From: Propionivibrio sp.
GTDB lineage: Bacteria; Pseudomonadota; Gammaproteobacteria; Burkholderiales; Rhodocyclaceae
DNA: 16,556 bases
Direction: 5' to 3'
Assembly: GCA_003249625.1 (NCBI GenBank)
Contig: QKII01000168.1
Location: forward strand, 1 to 16,556
A model generated the notes under the pieces. It had not been told where the DNA came from and searched no databases. It saw only the letters and a program-made list of their open reading frames with translations. The position numbers and the translations under genes were made by a program. Shown here in pieces: positions 6,708 to 14,832 of the stretch (position 1 is the first letter of the stretch; each line of letters starts with the position of its first letter).

Positions 6708-7823
6708 TCAATCCAGCAACGCAGTGGCAGGCGTATACGCGTAGCCAAGATCGTTAGCCACGGCCGCGTAAGTCACCTTGCCGAGCGCCACGTTCAACCC
6801 GTTGCGCAAATGCTCGCTCTCCTTCAGTGCCTGCTTCCACCCCTTGCCGGCCAGATCCACGGCATGGCCGATCGTGGCATGGTTCAACGCAAAGGTCGAA
6901 GTGCGGGCCACGGCGCCCGGCATGTTCGCCACGCAATAGTGAACGACACCGTCGACCACGAAGGTCGGTTCGGCATGCGTAGTCGCGTGCGAAGTTTCGA
7001 CGCATCCGCCCTGGTCGATCGCCACATCAACGATCACCGCGCCTGTCTTCATGCGCTTTACCATATCGGCCGTCACCAGCTTGGGTGCTGCTGCCCCCGG
7101 GATCAGCACCCCGCCGATGACGAGGTCGGCGTCGAGCACGGCTTCCTCGATCGTATGCGCGGTAGAAAACAGCGTGTTGATACGGTTGCCGTAGACGAGA
7201 TCAAGATGACGCAAGCGATCGACGTTCTTGTCGATGACGGTCACCCGTGCGCCCAGCCCAACCGCGATCTGCAAGGCATTGGTACCGACCATACCGGCGC
7301 CGATCACCACCACGTGCGCTGCGGGAACGCCCGGGACGCCACCGAGGAGGATCCCCATCCCGCCTTTCGATTTTTCCAGATGCGCTGCGCCAGCCTGCAC
7401 CGCCATGCGCCCGGCCACCTCGCTCATCGGCGCGAGCAACGGCAGACCGCCACCTTGCCCGGTGATTGTCTCGTAGGCAATGCACACTGCTCCGGACTTG
7501 ACCAGCGCTGCCGTCTGCTCAGGATCGGGCGCGAGGTGCAGGTAGGTATAAAGGATCTGGCCCGGACGCAGCATCGCGCACTCCTCCGGTTGCGGCTCCT
7601 TCACCTTGACGATCATTTCCGCTTCGGCGAATACGGCAGCGGCATCGGGCGCCAACACCGCGCCCGCCGCCGAATATTGCTCGTCGGTCAGCCCGATGGC
7701 CATGCCGGCGCCTTTCTCGACCAGCACCGCATGACCGCGCGACGTGAGCTCCCGTACGCTGGCCGGCGTCAGTCCGACCCGGTATTCGTGGTTCTTGATT
7801 TCCTTGGGCACACCAATTTTCAT
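6708..7823 (-). CDS. ald: Alanine dehydrogenase (NAD-dependent)
   Basis: The protein has 371 residues, the standard family length. It catalyses the reversible oxidative deamination of L-alanine to pyruvate, ammonium and NADH in the cytoplasm. The expected active-site residues are all in place: Arg15 in MKIGVPKEIKNHEYRVGLTP, Lys75 in IVKVKEPQPEE, His96 in YTYLHLAPDPE and Asp270 in VDVAIDQGG. The NAD-binding Rossmann loop is VIGAGMVGTNAL (173-184), with Asp198 in VTVIDKN favouring NAD over NADP. The start is ATG 7823 with GGAG upstream. The gene lies downstream of the alanine/glycine symporter on the same strand, but a strong terminator lies between them. It therefore probably has its own promoter in the AT-rich DNA at 7824-7950, where I could not fix a convincing -35/-10 pair. 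Confidence 0.96.
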   Translation of the reverse strand: MKIGVPKEIKNHEYRVGLTPASVRELTSRGHAVLVEKGAGMAIGLTDEQYSAAGAVLAPDAAAVFAEAEMIVKVKEPQPEECAMLRPGQILYTYLHLAPDPEQTAALVKSGAVCIAYETITGQGGGLPLLAPMSEVAGRMAVQAGAAHLEKSKGGMGILLGGVPGVPAAHVVVIGAGMVGTNALQIAVGLGARVTVIDKNVDRLRHLDLVYGNRINTLFSTAHTIEEAVLDADLVIGGVLIPGAAAPKLVTADMVKRMKTGAVIVDVAIDQGGCVETSHATTHAEPTFVVDGVVHYCVANMPGAVARTSTFALNHATIGHAVDLAGKGWKQALKESEHLRNGLNVALGKVTYAAVANDLGYAYTPATALLD

Positions 7824-7955
7824 GACTTCTTCTCCGAGGGGTTATGTAACTGAATCAACCCTGTCAGTATCTTCCTGAGCCACGAAATAGAACACGACAA
7901 TTAAACAAATTCCGTAATTATCAGAATAACTAATCAAAGTATCGTGTCTGTAAAC

Positions 7956-7983
7956 AAAAAAAACCCTCCGGGAATCCGGAGGG
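7956..7983 (-). terminator. Rho-independent terminator after the AGCS symporter gene
   Basis: On the minus strand CCCTCCGG (7983-7976) pairs perfectly with CCGGAGGG (7971-7964) around a 4-nt loop and runs into eight T residues (7963-7956). It lies 26 nt beyond the symporter stop codon and insulates ald from symporter transcription. Confidence 0.93.
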
Positions 7984-8009
7984 TCGCAAAGCAGTCCGAA
8001 CAGAAAGGA

Positions 8010-9557
8010 TCAGGCGTTCTCCGTCTCTTCCTTCAAGCTCGTCAGTCCGGATTGAGTTACGCGGGTCTTTTCGTTAAGCGCCGCCAGTTGCTGCGGATAG
8101 CGATTAGCGGCAATCCCTTCCCAGATTTCCGCATCCTTGATACCGAGACGCGACGGCACGAAGACCGGGTCGAGCCCCATCTTGCGCTGTTCCTCGTAAT
8201 CACGCAGCGTGGCAATGCCCGGCTTGGCAAGCAGCAGGATCACCACGATGTTGAACCAGGCCATCGCGCCGACGGCGGCGGAACCGAAGTTCCAGACCAC
8301 GTCGACCGAACTGATCGCGCCGATGAAGGACATCGTAACGACGGCAATGCGGGAGAACAGGATGCCGTATTTGTAGCCGTCGCCCTGCGCGTTCCGCTTG
8401 AACAGGTAGGCCACGCTTGAGTCGGAATAGAACGCGTAGGCCAGCACCGTCGTGAAGGTAAAGAAGAACAGGGCTATGGCCACGAACGCGCCGCCTGCGT
8501 CGGGAATAAGCGAATTGACAGCGTACTGCGTGAAGTTCGACGCCTGAACGCCTTGCAGGTGCTGCAAAATGAAGCCGCCCTGGTTGGCCGGATCCGCGAC
8601 GTTGAAAGCATTGGTCGACAGGATCATGACCGCCGTCGCCGTACACACCAGCAGCGTGTCGACATAGACGGAGAACGCCTGCACCAGCCCCTGCTTGGCC
8701 GGGTGCGACACCTCGGCGGCGCCGGAGGCTTGTGCCCCCGTCCCCTGCCCAGCCTCGTTCGAGAAGATCCCGCGCTTGACGCCCCACTGGACCGCCTTGC
8801 CGAACACCGCGCCATACACGGCGTTCATGTTGAAGGCGCTAGAGAAGATCAACTCGAACACACCCCAGATCCGGTCGAAGTTGACGATCAGGATCACTAC
8901 CGCAACGGCCATATAGGCGATGGCCATCAGCGGCACGATCCGCTCTGCCGCCTTCGCGATCCGCCGGCCGCCGCCGAACACGACGTAGCCGATCAAAACC
9001 GCATATAGCACGCCGACCATCCATGGCTGCATGCCCAGCGACAGCTTGGCCGCCTGGGCAAAAGCGTTGGACTGGATACCGGGCAAGGCGAGACCGCAAC
9101 CGAAGATGGTCAACACCGCGAAGGCGACCCCGAGTGCGCGGCTTTTCAGCCCCTTCTCGATGTAGTACGCCGGCCCGCCACGGTATTCGCCGTGAACTTC
9201 ATCCTTCCAGACCTGCGAAAGCGCCGATTCGATGTACGCCGAGCCCGCGCCGAGAAAGGCGATCGCCCACATCCAGAACACCGCACCCGGCCCGCCGAAG
9301 AAAATCGCCGAAGCCACGCCGGTAATGTTGCCGGTGCCCACCCGCCCGCCAAGCGCCATGGCAAAGCCCTGGAACGAGGACACGCCGGTATCGGACGCTT
9401 TGCCTTTGAATAACTGGCTGACCATGTCCTTGATCAGCCGCAACTGCGGAAAACGCATGAGCACTGAAAAGAAGATGCCCGCCCCCAGGCATCCGTAGAT
9501 CATGATCTGGCTCCAGAAGAAGTCGTCGACCGCTACGGAAAAAGTATGCAAGTTCAT
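8010..9557 (-). CDS. Alanine or glycine:cation (sodium) symporter, AGCS family
   Basis: The protein has 515 residues and 10-11 hydrophobic segments, located in the inner membrane. Family blocks are GGRVGTGNITGVASAIFFGG (Na+ and substrate site region, about 50-70), FWMWAIAFLGAGSAYIESAL, EYRGGPAYYIEKGL, and NEAGQGTGAQASGAAEVSHP with KQGLVQAFSVYVDTLLVCTA. AGCS proteins import alanine or glycine with Na+. ATG 9557 is preferred because GGAGG lies 9 nt upstream; a GTG six bases earlier (9563) would put it too close. Downstream lie a strong terminator and then ald; divergent is an ArgP-like regulator. Together they suggest use of alanine as carbon and nitrogen source. Specificity for alanine over glycine is inferred from ald. 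Confidence 0.93.
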   Translation of the reverse strand: MNLHTFSVAVDDFFWSQIMIYGCLGAGIFFSVLMRFPQLRLIKDMVSQLFKGKASDTGVSSFQGFAMALGGRVGTGNITGVASAIFFGGPGAVFWMWAIAFLGAGSAYIESALSQVWKDEVHGEYRGGPAYYIEKGLKSRALGVAFAVLTIFGCGLALPGIQSNAFAQAAKLSLGMQPWMVGVLYAVLIGYVVFGGGRRIAKAAERIVPLMAIAYMAVAVVILIVNFDRIWGVFELIFSSAFNMNAVYGAVFGKAVQWGVKRGIFSNEAGQGTGAQASGAAEVSHPAKQGLVQAFSVYVDTLLVCTATAVMILSTNAFNVADPANQGGFILQHLQGVQASNFTQYAVNSLIPDAGGAFVAIALFFFTFTTVLAYAFYSDSSVAYLFKRNAQGDGYKYGILFSRIAVVTMSFIGAISSVDVVWNFGSAAVGAMAWFNIVVILLLAKPGIATLRDYEEQRKMGLDPVFVPSRLGIKDAEIWEGIAANRYPQQLAALNEKTRVTQSGLTSLKEETENA

Positions 9558-9605
9558 TGACACCCGCCTCCATGAAGAGAGTTTCGTTGTTATGACGCGA
9601 ATGGA

Positions 9606-9647
9606 ACGGCCGGCTATCGCTGTTATTGGCTGTTGTTTGCCGGCCGT
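9606..9647. repeat. 9-bp perfect inverted repeat in the symporter leader
   Basis: ACGGCCGGC at 9606-9614 is matched by GCCGGCCGT at 9639-9647, 24 bp apart, between the predicted symporter -10 and its start codon. It could fold in the mRNA leader or be a dyad operator. The loop repeats CTGTT twice (from 9620 and 9630), and its role is unknown. Confidence 0.4.
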
Positions 9648-9685
9648 GAGAATGAATCCCGCGATCAGGACTCATAAAGCGGGAA

Positions 9686-9691
9686 AGTATA
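9686..9691 (-). promoter_or_regulatory. Candidate -10 box of the symporter gene
   Basis: Minus-strand TATACT matches five of six -10 bases. No good -35 stands 16-18 bp upstream, which is usual for promoters that need an activator, here perhaps the divergent LysR protein. The surrounding region (9670-9770) is strongly AT-rich and must also hold the LysR gene promoter, which I could not place. Confidence 0.4.
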
Positions 9692-9786
9692 GTTTTTATT
9701 GAACACAAAAAAAACCAAAGATGTATTAAATTAATTGCTTTCTCATAAGTATCGTTAATAAATAGAATTGCCCCGCCCCCACTTCC

Positions 9787-10716
9787 ATGACTCCTTTTTC
9801 TCCCGACCTGCTTGAATGCCTCGCCGCCGTCATCGAGGAAGGCGGCTTCGAGCGTGCCGCACGCCGGCTGTCGATCACCCAGTCCGCTGTTTCGCAACGC
9901 CTGCACTCGCTCGAAGCCCAGGCCGGAACGGTACTGGTCGTTCGCGGTCGGCCGCTGCGACCGACCCCGGCCGGACGGCTCCTGCTCCGCCATGCGATGC
10001 AGATGCGCCTGCTGCACACCGGTCTCGAACAGGACCTGCGCCAGTTCGTACCCGGCGCAACCAGCGGCTCCTACAAGGAACGCATCTCGATCGCGGTCAA
10101 CGCCGACAGCATTGCCACCTGGGCTCTGCCGGCATTCGACGCGCTGCAAAGGGACGGCCTTCCGCTGGAAATCATCGCCGACGACCAGGACTTCACACAG
10201 GACTGGCTACGCGAAGGACAGGTGCTCGGCTGCGTAACGGCACTGGCGCATGCCATGCGCGGCTGCCGTATCACTCCGCTCGGGGCGATGCGTTACGTTG
10301 CAGTGGCCACACCCGAAATGCTGCGCAAATTCTGCCCGAACGGGATTTCAGCACCTGGTATCCGGCAGCTCCCGTTCATCGCCTTCAACCGAAAGGACGA
10401 CCTGCAAACCGAATTCGTCCGCCGCGTGCTGAACATCAAGCAGGTCAACTTGCGGCAGAGCTTCGTCCCGAGCTCCGAAGGACAGGTGCGTACGGTCCTC
10501 GCCGGCTGGGGCGCCAGCGTCGTGCCGGAAATGCTGGTCCGCCCGCTGATCGAATCCGGCCGACTCGTCAATCTCGCACCGGACGCCGCACTGCCAGTCA
10601 ACCTATACTGGCACTGCTGGAATCTCGACTCACCGCTGCTTGACGAACTGACCCGCGCGATCCAGTCCGCCGCCGAGCGCCACCTCGCTGCGGAATCCGT
10701 CCCGGATTCGCCGTAG
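9787..10716 (+). CDS. LysR-family transcriptional regulator, ArgP/LysG-like
   Basis: The protein has 309 residues. The N-terminal winged helix-turn-helix occupies about residues 5-65 (DLLECLAAVIEEGGFERAAR, then LSITQSAVSQRLHSLEAQAG), with RPLRPTPAGRLLLRHAMQM leading into the linker helix. The effector domain follows (SIAVNADSIATWALPAFDAL, EIIADDQDFTQDWLREGQVL, GAMRYVAVATPEML). These blocks are close to ArgP/IciA, which senses lysine or arginine and activates the exporter ArgO. Here the divergent neighbour is an AGCS alanine/glycine symporter instead, so control of alanine uptake is the more likely local role. The start is ATG 9787; no strong ribosome binding site is visible. Its stop is 79 bp before fbp on the same strand. 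Subfamily assignment is fairly sure, the effector unknown. Confidence 0.88.
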   Translation: MTPFSPDLLECLAAVIEEGGFERAARRLSITQSAVSQRLHSLEAQAGTVLVVRGRPLRPTPAGRLLLRHAMQMRLLHTGLEQDLRQFVPGATSGSYKERISIAVNADSIATWALPAFDALQRDGLPLEIIADDQDFTQDWLREGQVLGCVTALAHAMRGCRITPLGAMRYVAVATPEMLRKFCPNGISAPGIRQLPFIAFNRKDDLQTEFVRRVLNIKQVNLRQSFVPSSEGQVRTVLAGWGASVVPEMLVRPLIESGRLVNLAPDAALPVNLYWHCWNLDSPLLDELTRAIQSAAERHLAAESVPDSP

Positions 10717-10795
10717 TGATCGGCCCACGACATATCGGAACAAAACGCTGCCTCGACCTGTCTTCATCCCACACAACGACTTACAAGAGCCCATC

Positions 10796-12763
10796 ATGCC
10801 AAAACCGTCACTCAAGTATTTGCAGCTCCTCTCGGAAAAGTACCCGACGATCCAGGCGGCTTCGACCGCGATCATCAACTACTCGGCGCAACTGCAACTA
10901 CCCAAGGGAACCGAGCACTTTCTTTCCGACGTGCACGGGGAGCACGAGGCGTTCAACCACGTCATCCGCAACGGCGCAGGGGCAATCTGGCGGCAGATCG
11001 AGGAAATGTTCGGCAACACGCTCTCCAAGTCGGAACGGCGCAACCTCGCGACGCTGATCTATTACCCGGAGCTGAAGATTCCGCTGATGCTGCAGTCGGT
11101 CGACGACAAGGAGGAGTGGTTCCGCCTGAAGATCGTCCGCCTCGTAAAGTTCTGCCGCAACCTGACCGCCAAGTACCGGCCCTCGACGGTGCGGAGCTAT
11201 CTCCCGAGCCACCTTGCCGAAACCATCGAGGAGCTGATCTACGATCAGGACGGTTCCGAATTCAAGTCGGTGTATTACCAGAACCAGATCGACACCATCG
11301 TTTCGACCGGCAGCGCGGCGACCTTCATCATTGCCATCGCCGCGCTGATCCGCCGCCTGGCAGTCGAGCGGCTGCACGTGATCGGCGACATATACGACCG
11401 CGGCCCCGGCGCGCACATCATCATGGACCTTCTGATGGACTACCATGACGTGGACATCCAGTGGGGCAACCACGACATCCTGTGGATGGGAGCCGCCGCC
11501 GGCAGTGGTGCCTGCATCGCCAACGTCATCCGCACCAGCCTGCGCTACGGCAACCTTGAAACGATGGAAAACGGCTACGGCATCAGCCTGATCCCGCTCG
11601 CCTCGTTCGCGCTGGAAACCTACAAGAACGACCCTTGCAAGCGCTTCATCCCCAAGGTCTCGCCAGAAGACAACTTCACCGAGCAGGAAGTCCGGCTGAT
11701 GGCGCAGATGCAGAAGGCCATAGCGATCATCCAGTTCAAGCTGGAAAGCCAGATCATCAAGCGTCGTCCGCAATACAAGATGGACAACCGCCTGCTGCTC
11801 GACAAGATTGATTATGAACGCGGCGTGGTCAACATCGACGGCACAGAATATCCGATGCTTGACTCTCTCTTCCCGACAATCGACCCAAAGCACCCCGACG
11901 TCCTGAGCGAAGAAGAACAGGCTGTCATGGAGAAGCTGAAGTTGTCCTTCGTCAACAGCCAGAAACTGCAGGAACACACCCGTTTCCTGTTCTCCAACGG
12001 CAGCACCTACTTGATCCATGACGGCAACCTGCTCTATCACGGCTGCATCGCCCTGGACGACGACGGCGAGTTCCGCCCGTTCAACGTCGACGGCAAGACC
12101 TTCGCCGGAAAATCCTTCCTCGACCGCGTCGACCGTCTGGCGCGGCAAGGCTACTTCGCCACCGACAACCCGGCGGTCAAGCAGTACGGGATGGATGCCA
12201 TGTGGTTCATGTGGTGCGCGCCACAATCACCGTTGTTCGGCAAGGAGAAGATGACCACCTTCGAACGATATTTCCTCGCCGAGAAGGCCACGCATGCGGA
12301 AAAACGCAACCCATACTACACGCTGCGCGACAACGAGGAGACGGCGCGCAAAATCCTCGCCGAATTCGGCCTCAACCCGGACACCGGCTGCATCGTAAAC
12401 GGTCACGTTCCGGTCAAGGTTACCAAGGGTGAAAGGCCGATCAAGGCCAACGGCAAGTTGATCGTCATTGACGGAGGGTTCTCGCGCGCCTACCAGAAAG
12501 AAACGGGAATCGCCGGCTACACGCTGATCTCCAACTCGCGCGGCCTGCTGCTCGCCGCGCACCAGCCGTTCGAATCGACGCAAAAGGCGGTCTCCGAGGA
12601 AATCGACATCGACAGCGAAACCGAGATCATTCACACCCACCCGCACCGGCTGCGTGTGCAGGACACCGACCGCGGCAAAGAGATCCAGCAGCAGATCGGC
12701 GACCTTAAAGACCTGCTGAATGCCTACCGCGAAGGCCTGATCAAGGAACACAACGTCCACTGA
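10796..12763 (+). CDS. fbp: Fructose-1,6-bisphosphatase class III
   Basis: The protein has 655 residues, matching the long class III enzyme known from Bacillus and other Firmicutes and unlike class I (about 330 residues). It hydrolyses fructose 1,6-bisphosphate to fructose 6-phosphate in gluconeogenesis. The metallophosphatase signature is complete: SDVHGEHE (44-51), GDIYDRGP (197-204), WGNHDILW (223-230), NGHVPV (535-540), and a C-terminal HTHPHRLRVQDTD (613-625). IHDGNLLYHGC (407-417) and DAMWFMWCAPQSPLFGK (467-483) are further family blocks. The start is ATG 10796, with only a weak ribosome binding site (AAGAG). It lies between a LysR gene and a PadR gene with no functional tie seen. With alanine turned to pyruvate by Ald, gluconeogenesis would need such an enzyme, but this is inference. 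Confidence 0.95.
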   Translation: MPKPSLKYLQLLSEKYPTIQAASTAIINYSAQLQLPKGTEHFLSDVHGEHEAFNHVIRNGAGAIWRQIEEMFGNTLSKSERRNLATLIYYPELKIPLMLQSVDDKEEWFRLKIVRLVKFCRNLTAKYRPSTVRSYLPSHLAETIEELIYDQDGSEFKSVYYQNQIDTIVSTGSAATFIIAIAALIRRLAVERLHVIGDIYDRGPGAHIIMDLLMDYHDVDIQWGNHDILWMGAAAGSGACIANVIRTSLRYGNLETMENGYGISLIPLASFALETYKNDPCKRFIPKVSPEDNFTEQEVRLMAQMQKAIAIIQFKLESQIIKRRPQYKMDNRLLLDKIDYERGVVNIDGTEYPMLDSLFPTIDPKHPDVLSEEEQAVMEKLKLSFVNSQKLQEHTRFLFSNGSTYLIHDGNLLYHGCIALDDDGEFRPFNVDGKTFAGKSFLDRVDRLARQGYFATDNPAVKQYGMDAMWFMWCAPQSPLFGKEKMTTFERYFLAEKATHAEKRNPYYTLRDNEETARKILAEFGLNPDTGCIVNGHVPVKVTKGERPIKANGKLIVIDGGFSRAYQKETGIAGYTLISNSRGLLLAAHQPFESTQKAVSEEIDIDSETEIIHTHPHRLRVQDTDRGKEIQQQIGDLKDLLNAYREGLIKEHNVH

Positions 12764-12800
12764 CGATTGTTTCCGTGTACTGAAATCGCCGATTCTGCAC

Positions 12801-12838
12801 GGGGCAAGGCCTCGATCGGGCTATCGAGAAACAGCCCC
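12801..12838 (+). terminator. Possible hairpin terminator downstream of fbp
   Basis: GGGGC (12801-12805) and GCCCC (12834-12838) enclose a perfect inner stem CTCGAT/ATCGAG (12811-12816, 12823-12828) with a 6-nt loop. Only two T residues follow, so it is at best a weak intrinsic terminator. It lies 37 nt past the fbp stop. Confidence 0.4.
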
Positions 12839-12935
12839 TTCACCCTGTCCCGTGCCGGCTCAACCGACGCGCCCCATCGTATAAACCTCCGCTGGATTCC
12901 TGAAACACGCTGAAATACCCTGGTGGATCACCACC

Positions 12936-12964
12936 TTGATGCAGATGCTTATAAGATATATCTT
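12936..12964 (+). promoter_or_regulatory. Candidate promoter of the PadR gene, overlapped by its operator
   Basis: TTGATG (12936-12941) lies 17 bp from TATCTT (12959-12964). The -10 falls inside the 30-bp palindrome at 12944-12973, so a bound repressor would block polymerase. The match is moderate and the assignment tentative. Confidence 0.4.
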
Positions 12965-12973
12965 GTAAGCATC
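12944..12973. promoter_or_regulatory. 30-bp near-perfect palindrome, likely PadR (YqjI-like) operator
   Basis: The site reads GATGCTTATAAGATA then TATCTTGTAAGCATC. Its two 15-bp halves are exact inverted copies except for one position. The core AAGATATATCTT is strictly symmetric. It ends 22 bp before the PadR start codon. PadR-family repressors bind such AT-rich dyads and often control themselves, so autoregulation is a good inference. Confidence 0.75.
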
Positions 12974-12995
12974 TTATTCGCACAAAAGAATGTAA

Positions 12996-13568
12996 ATGCA
13001 CAACTCGCGCACGCTCCATGGCCATCACGGCCGCCATCAACGAACGGCTCATCGGGAACACCCCTGCATCCGTGTTGACCGCCCTCCAGGAGGCGGAGTC
13101 GGACGACGCGAACGAGTCTTTTCTCCAGGCGACCTCAAGTTCGTGATGCTGCATCTGCTGACACAAAAGCCCGGCCACGGTTATGACTTGATCAAATCGC
13201 TGAGTGACCTCGTCGGCGGCGACTACTCACCGAGTCCCGGCACAATCTATCCCACCCTCACCCTGTTGGACGACCTTGGCTGGGTAGCTGTCGAACAGGA
13301 TGTCAACGGGCGCAAGGTCTACCGGGTCACCCCCGATGGCGAAGCCAAGCTCGACGAAGTCAAGGACGCGGTCGAGCGCATCCTGACCCACCTTGGTCAC
13401 CGCAAGGCACGCGCCAACGCACGGCGCACGCCGGAGATCTTTCGAGCCATGGAAAACCTCAAACTGGCGCTAAGGATACGGCTGGGCGACTCAACGCCGG
13501 ACCGGCAGACGACCCGCCGCATTGCGGAAATCATCGACTGTGCTGCCGTCGAAATCGAGCGTGTATAA
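12996..13568 (+). CDS. PadR-family transcriptional regulator, YqjI-like
   Basis: The protein has 190 residues. The N-terminus is His-rich (His 2, 8, 10, 11, 14, 19, 22, plus Cys24), followed by GGGVGRRERVF (32-42) and the PadR winged helix: GDLKFVMLHLLTQKPGHGYD, YSPSPGTIYPTLTLLDDLGW and GRKVYRVTPDGEAKLDE. The C-terminal dimerisation helices include FRAMENLKLALRIRLG and IAEIIDCAAVEIERV. The same order (metal-ligand-rich head, GRR-RF linker, HGYELIK-type helix, PSPGVIYPTL motif) is found in E. coli YqjI, a nickel-responsive repressor of the ferric reductase gene yqjH. Metal sensing is therefore plausible, though this head has fewer Cys and His. ATG 12996 is the only in-frame ATG before the DNA-binding domain. 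It lies 22 bp after the palindrome and 20 bp before the DUF3861 gene, probably one operon. No yqjH homologue is in the window. Confidence 0.87.
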   Translation: MHNSRTLHGHHGRHQRTAHREHPCIRVDRPPGGGVGRRERVFSPGDLKFVMLHLLTQKPGHGYDLIKSLSDLVGGDYSPSPGTIYPTLTLLDDLGWVAVEQDVNGRKVYRVTPDGEAKLDEVKDAVERILTHLGHRKARANARRTPEIFRAMENLKLALRIRLGDSTPDRQTTRRIAEIIDCAAVEIERV

Positions 13569-13588
13569 ACAAGCAAGGAACTCTCAAA

Positions 13589-13876
13589 ATGAAAAGTCAC
13601 CGCTACCGGATCACCGTCGAACATGTTGCGACACCCGACGCCCCCCACGTCGATACGCCAGAACACTTACGGTTCGAATGCGATGCGCACGATGAAATCC
13701 TGGCACTGGTTCATCGAAGCCGGCAACGAGGCGATTTCGACGCCGATACGGCGGCGGCATTCACCGTTGGCTTAAAGCTGCTCGGCGAAGTCATCCTGAA
13801 AAACCGCAACCACCCACTGTTCGAGGATTTCGGCCCGCAATTCGGACAGTTCATGAAGCGCCTCAAGGGTCGATAA
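13589..13876 (+). CDS. DUF3861 family protein
   Basis: The protein has 95 residues and is recognised as DUF3861 from MKSHRYRITVEHVATPDAP at the start and the C-terminal block AFTVGLKLLGEVILKNRNHP, then LFEDFGPQFGQFMKRLKGR. It is small and soluble, without signal peptide or membrane segment; its function is unknown. The start is ATG 13589 with AAGGAA about 9 nt upstream. It follows the PadR gene by 20 bp and so is likely controlled by the palindrome at 12944-12973. It is convergent with the AraC gene (104-bp gap, in which I see no clear terminator). Confidence 0.85.
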   Translation: MKSHRYRITVEHVATPDAPHVDTPEHLRFECDAHDEILALVHRSRQRGDFDADTAAAFTVGLKLLGEVILKNRNHPLFEDFGPQFGQFMKRLKGR

Positions 13877-13980
13877 CAAATTCATTCGCCGTCGAGGATC
13901 CGCTCGTTGCATCCGCGCAAGCCATGGTTAGGCATGGTCGCTCGATTATCAGTAGAGGAAATTTCAGGAACGGCGTTGAA

Positions 13981-14775
13981 TCAGCGTCTTTCCAGTTCAC
14001 CCGGCGTACATCCGAACAGCGCGCGAAACGCCGCGATGTACGCCGATGGCGAGTCATAGCCATAGTCAAGCGCCACGCGCGTAACCGGGAGACCGGACTC
14101 CAGCCCGCCAAGCGACAGCATAAGTCGCAAACGCTGACGCCAGAGTCGGAATGACAGGCCGGTTTCCCGCCGGAACAGCCGCGCCAGGTTGCGTTCCGAG
14201 GCGCCCGTTTGCATGGCCCATTGGGCGAGCGTCCGCCCATCGCCGGGCGAATCCAGCAAAGCGCGCGAAATAACCAGGAGTCGCTTGTCGCGCGGCAGAA
14301 CCAGGGAAAACGCCGCTTCGGGCAGAACCGCCAACTGGTCGACCAGTACCTGCACCAGGCGCGCTTCCGGCCCATCGAGTGGATAGTCGGGGGAAAACCT
14401 GCTCGCCGTCTTTATCAACTCCCTTACCAGCACAGACACCTGCAGAACGCGGCAACGCCCGGCATCCCAGGGAAAAAGTCGGGGATCGACGTAAAAACTG
14501 CGCATCTCCACCCGACCGGGATTGACGACCTGATGTTCAAGTTCAGGAGGAATCCACACCGCGCAATGCGGTAACGCGACGTAGTTTCCTATCGGAGTGC
14601 GGATGTCGAGCACTCCCTCGACGGCATACGACAGTTGTCCCCAGGGGTGTCGATGCACGGAACTGAAGGTTCCCGCCGATAGCGATTCGGCGCGGGCGAA
14701 CAGGGGGCGCGGCAGGGCATCGAGCGCAGGCAAGGCACGTTCGGCACGCAACATCGAAGAACGGGGATCAGTCAT
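13981..14775 (-). CDS. AraC-family transcriptional regulator (NimR-like)
   Basis: The protein has 264 residues. The N-terminal cupin-like sensor domain carries HRHPWGQLSYAVEGVLDI (41-58) and VWIPPELEHQV, the layout of the YeaM/NimR and related group. The C-terminal half holds two helix-turn-helix units: RTLAQWAMQTGASERNLARL followed by FRRETGLSFRLWRQRLRLM, then VTRVALDYGYDSPSAYIAAF with FRALFGCTPGE. The start is ATG 14775; no clear ribosome binding site was found, and ATG at codon 8 is a possible alternative. It is divergent from the YfeH-like transporter gene (129-bp gap with a perfect dyad), so local control of that transporter is expected. The inducer is unknown. Confidence 0.88.
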   Translation of the reverse strand: MTDPRSSMLRAERALPALDALPRPLFARAESLSAGTFSSVHRHPWGQLSYAVEGVLDIRTPIGNYVALPHCAVWIPPELEHQVVNPGRVEMRSFYVDPRLFPWDAGRCRVLQVSVLVRELIKTASRFSPDYPLDGPEARLVQVLVDQLAVLPEAAFSLVLPRDKRLLVISRALLDSPGDGRTLAQWAMQTGASERNLARLFRRETGLSFRLWRQRLRLMLSLGGLESGLPVTRVALDYGYDSPSAYIAAFRALFGCTPGELERR

Positions 14776-14832
14776 GGCAGGATATCGACATTCAGTGTCC
14801 GATTAACGGCAGACGGAAACAATATGTGACTC

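Noticed and set aside
6696..7853. 385-residue plus-strand frame opposite ald
   Set aside because: Ald has every catalytic residue in place on the minus strand; this frame is its mirror shadow, rich in His, Arg and Gln.
10898..12226. 442-residue open frame on the minus strand opposite fbp
   Set aside because: It is a shadow of the codon bias in fbp, which carries all class III motifs in the plus frame; the antisense product has no recognisable domain.
13877..13980. Terminator between the convergent DUF3861 and AraC genes
   Set aside because: Only short partial repeats (CCATGGT, GCATGGT) are present, with no stable stem and no T-run.
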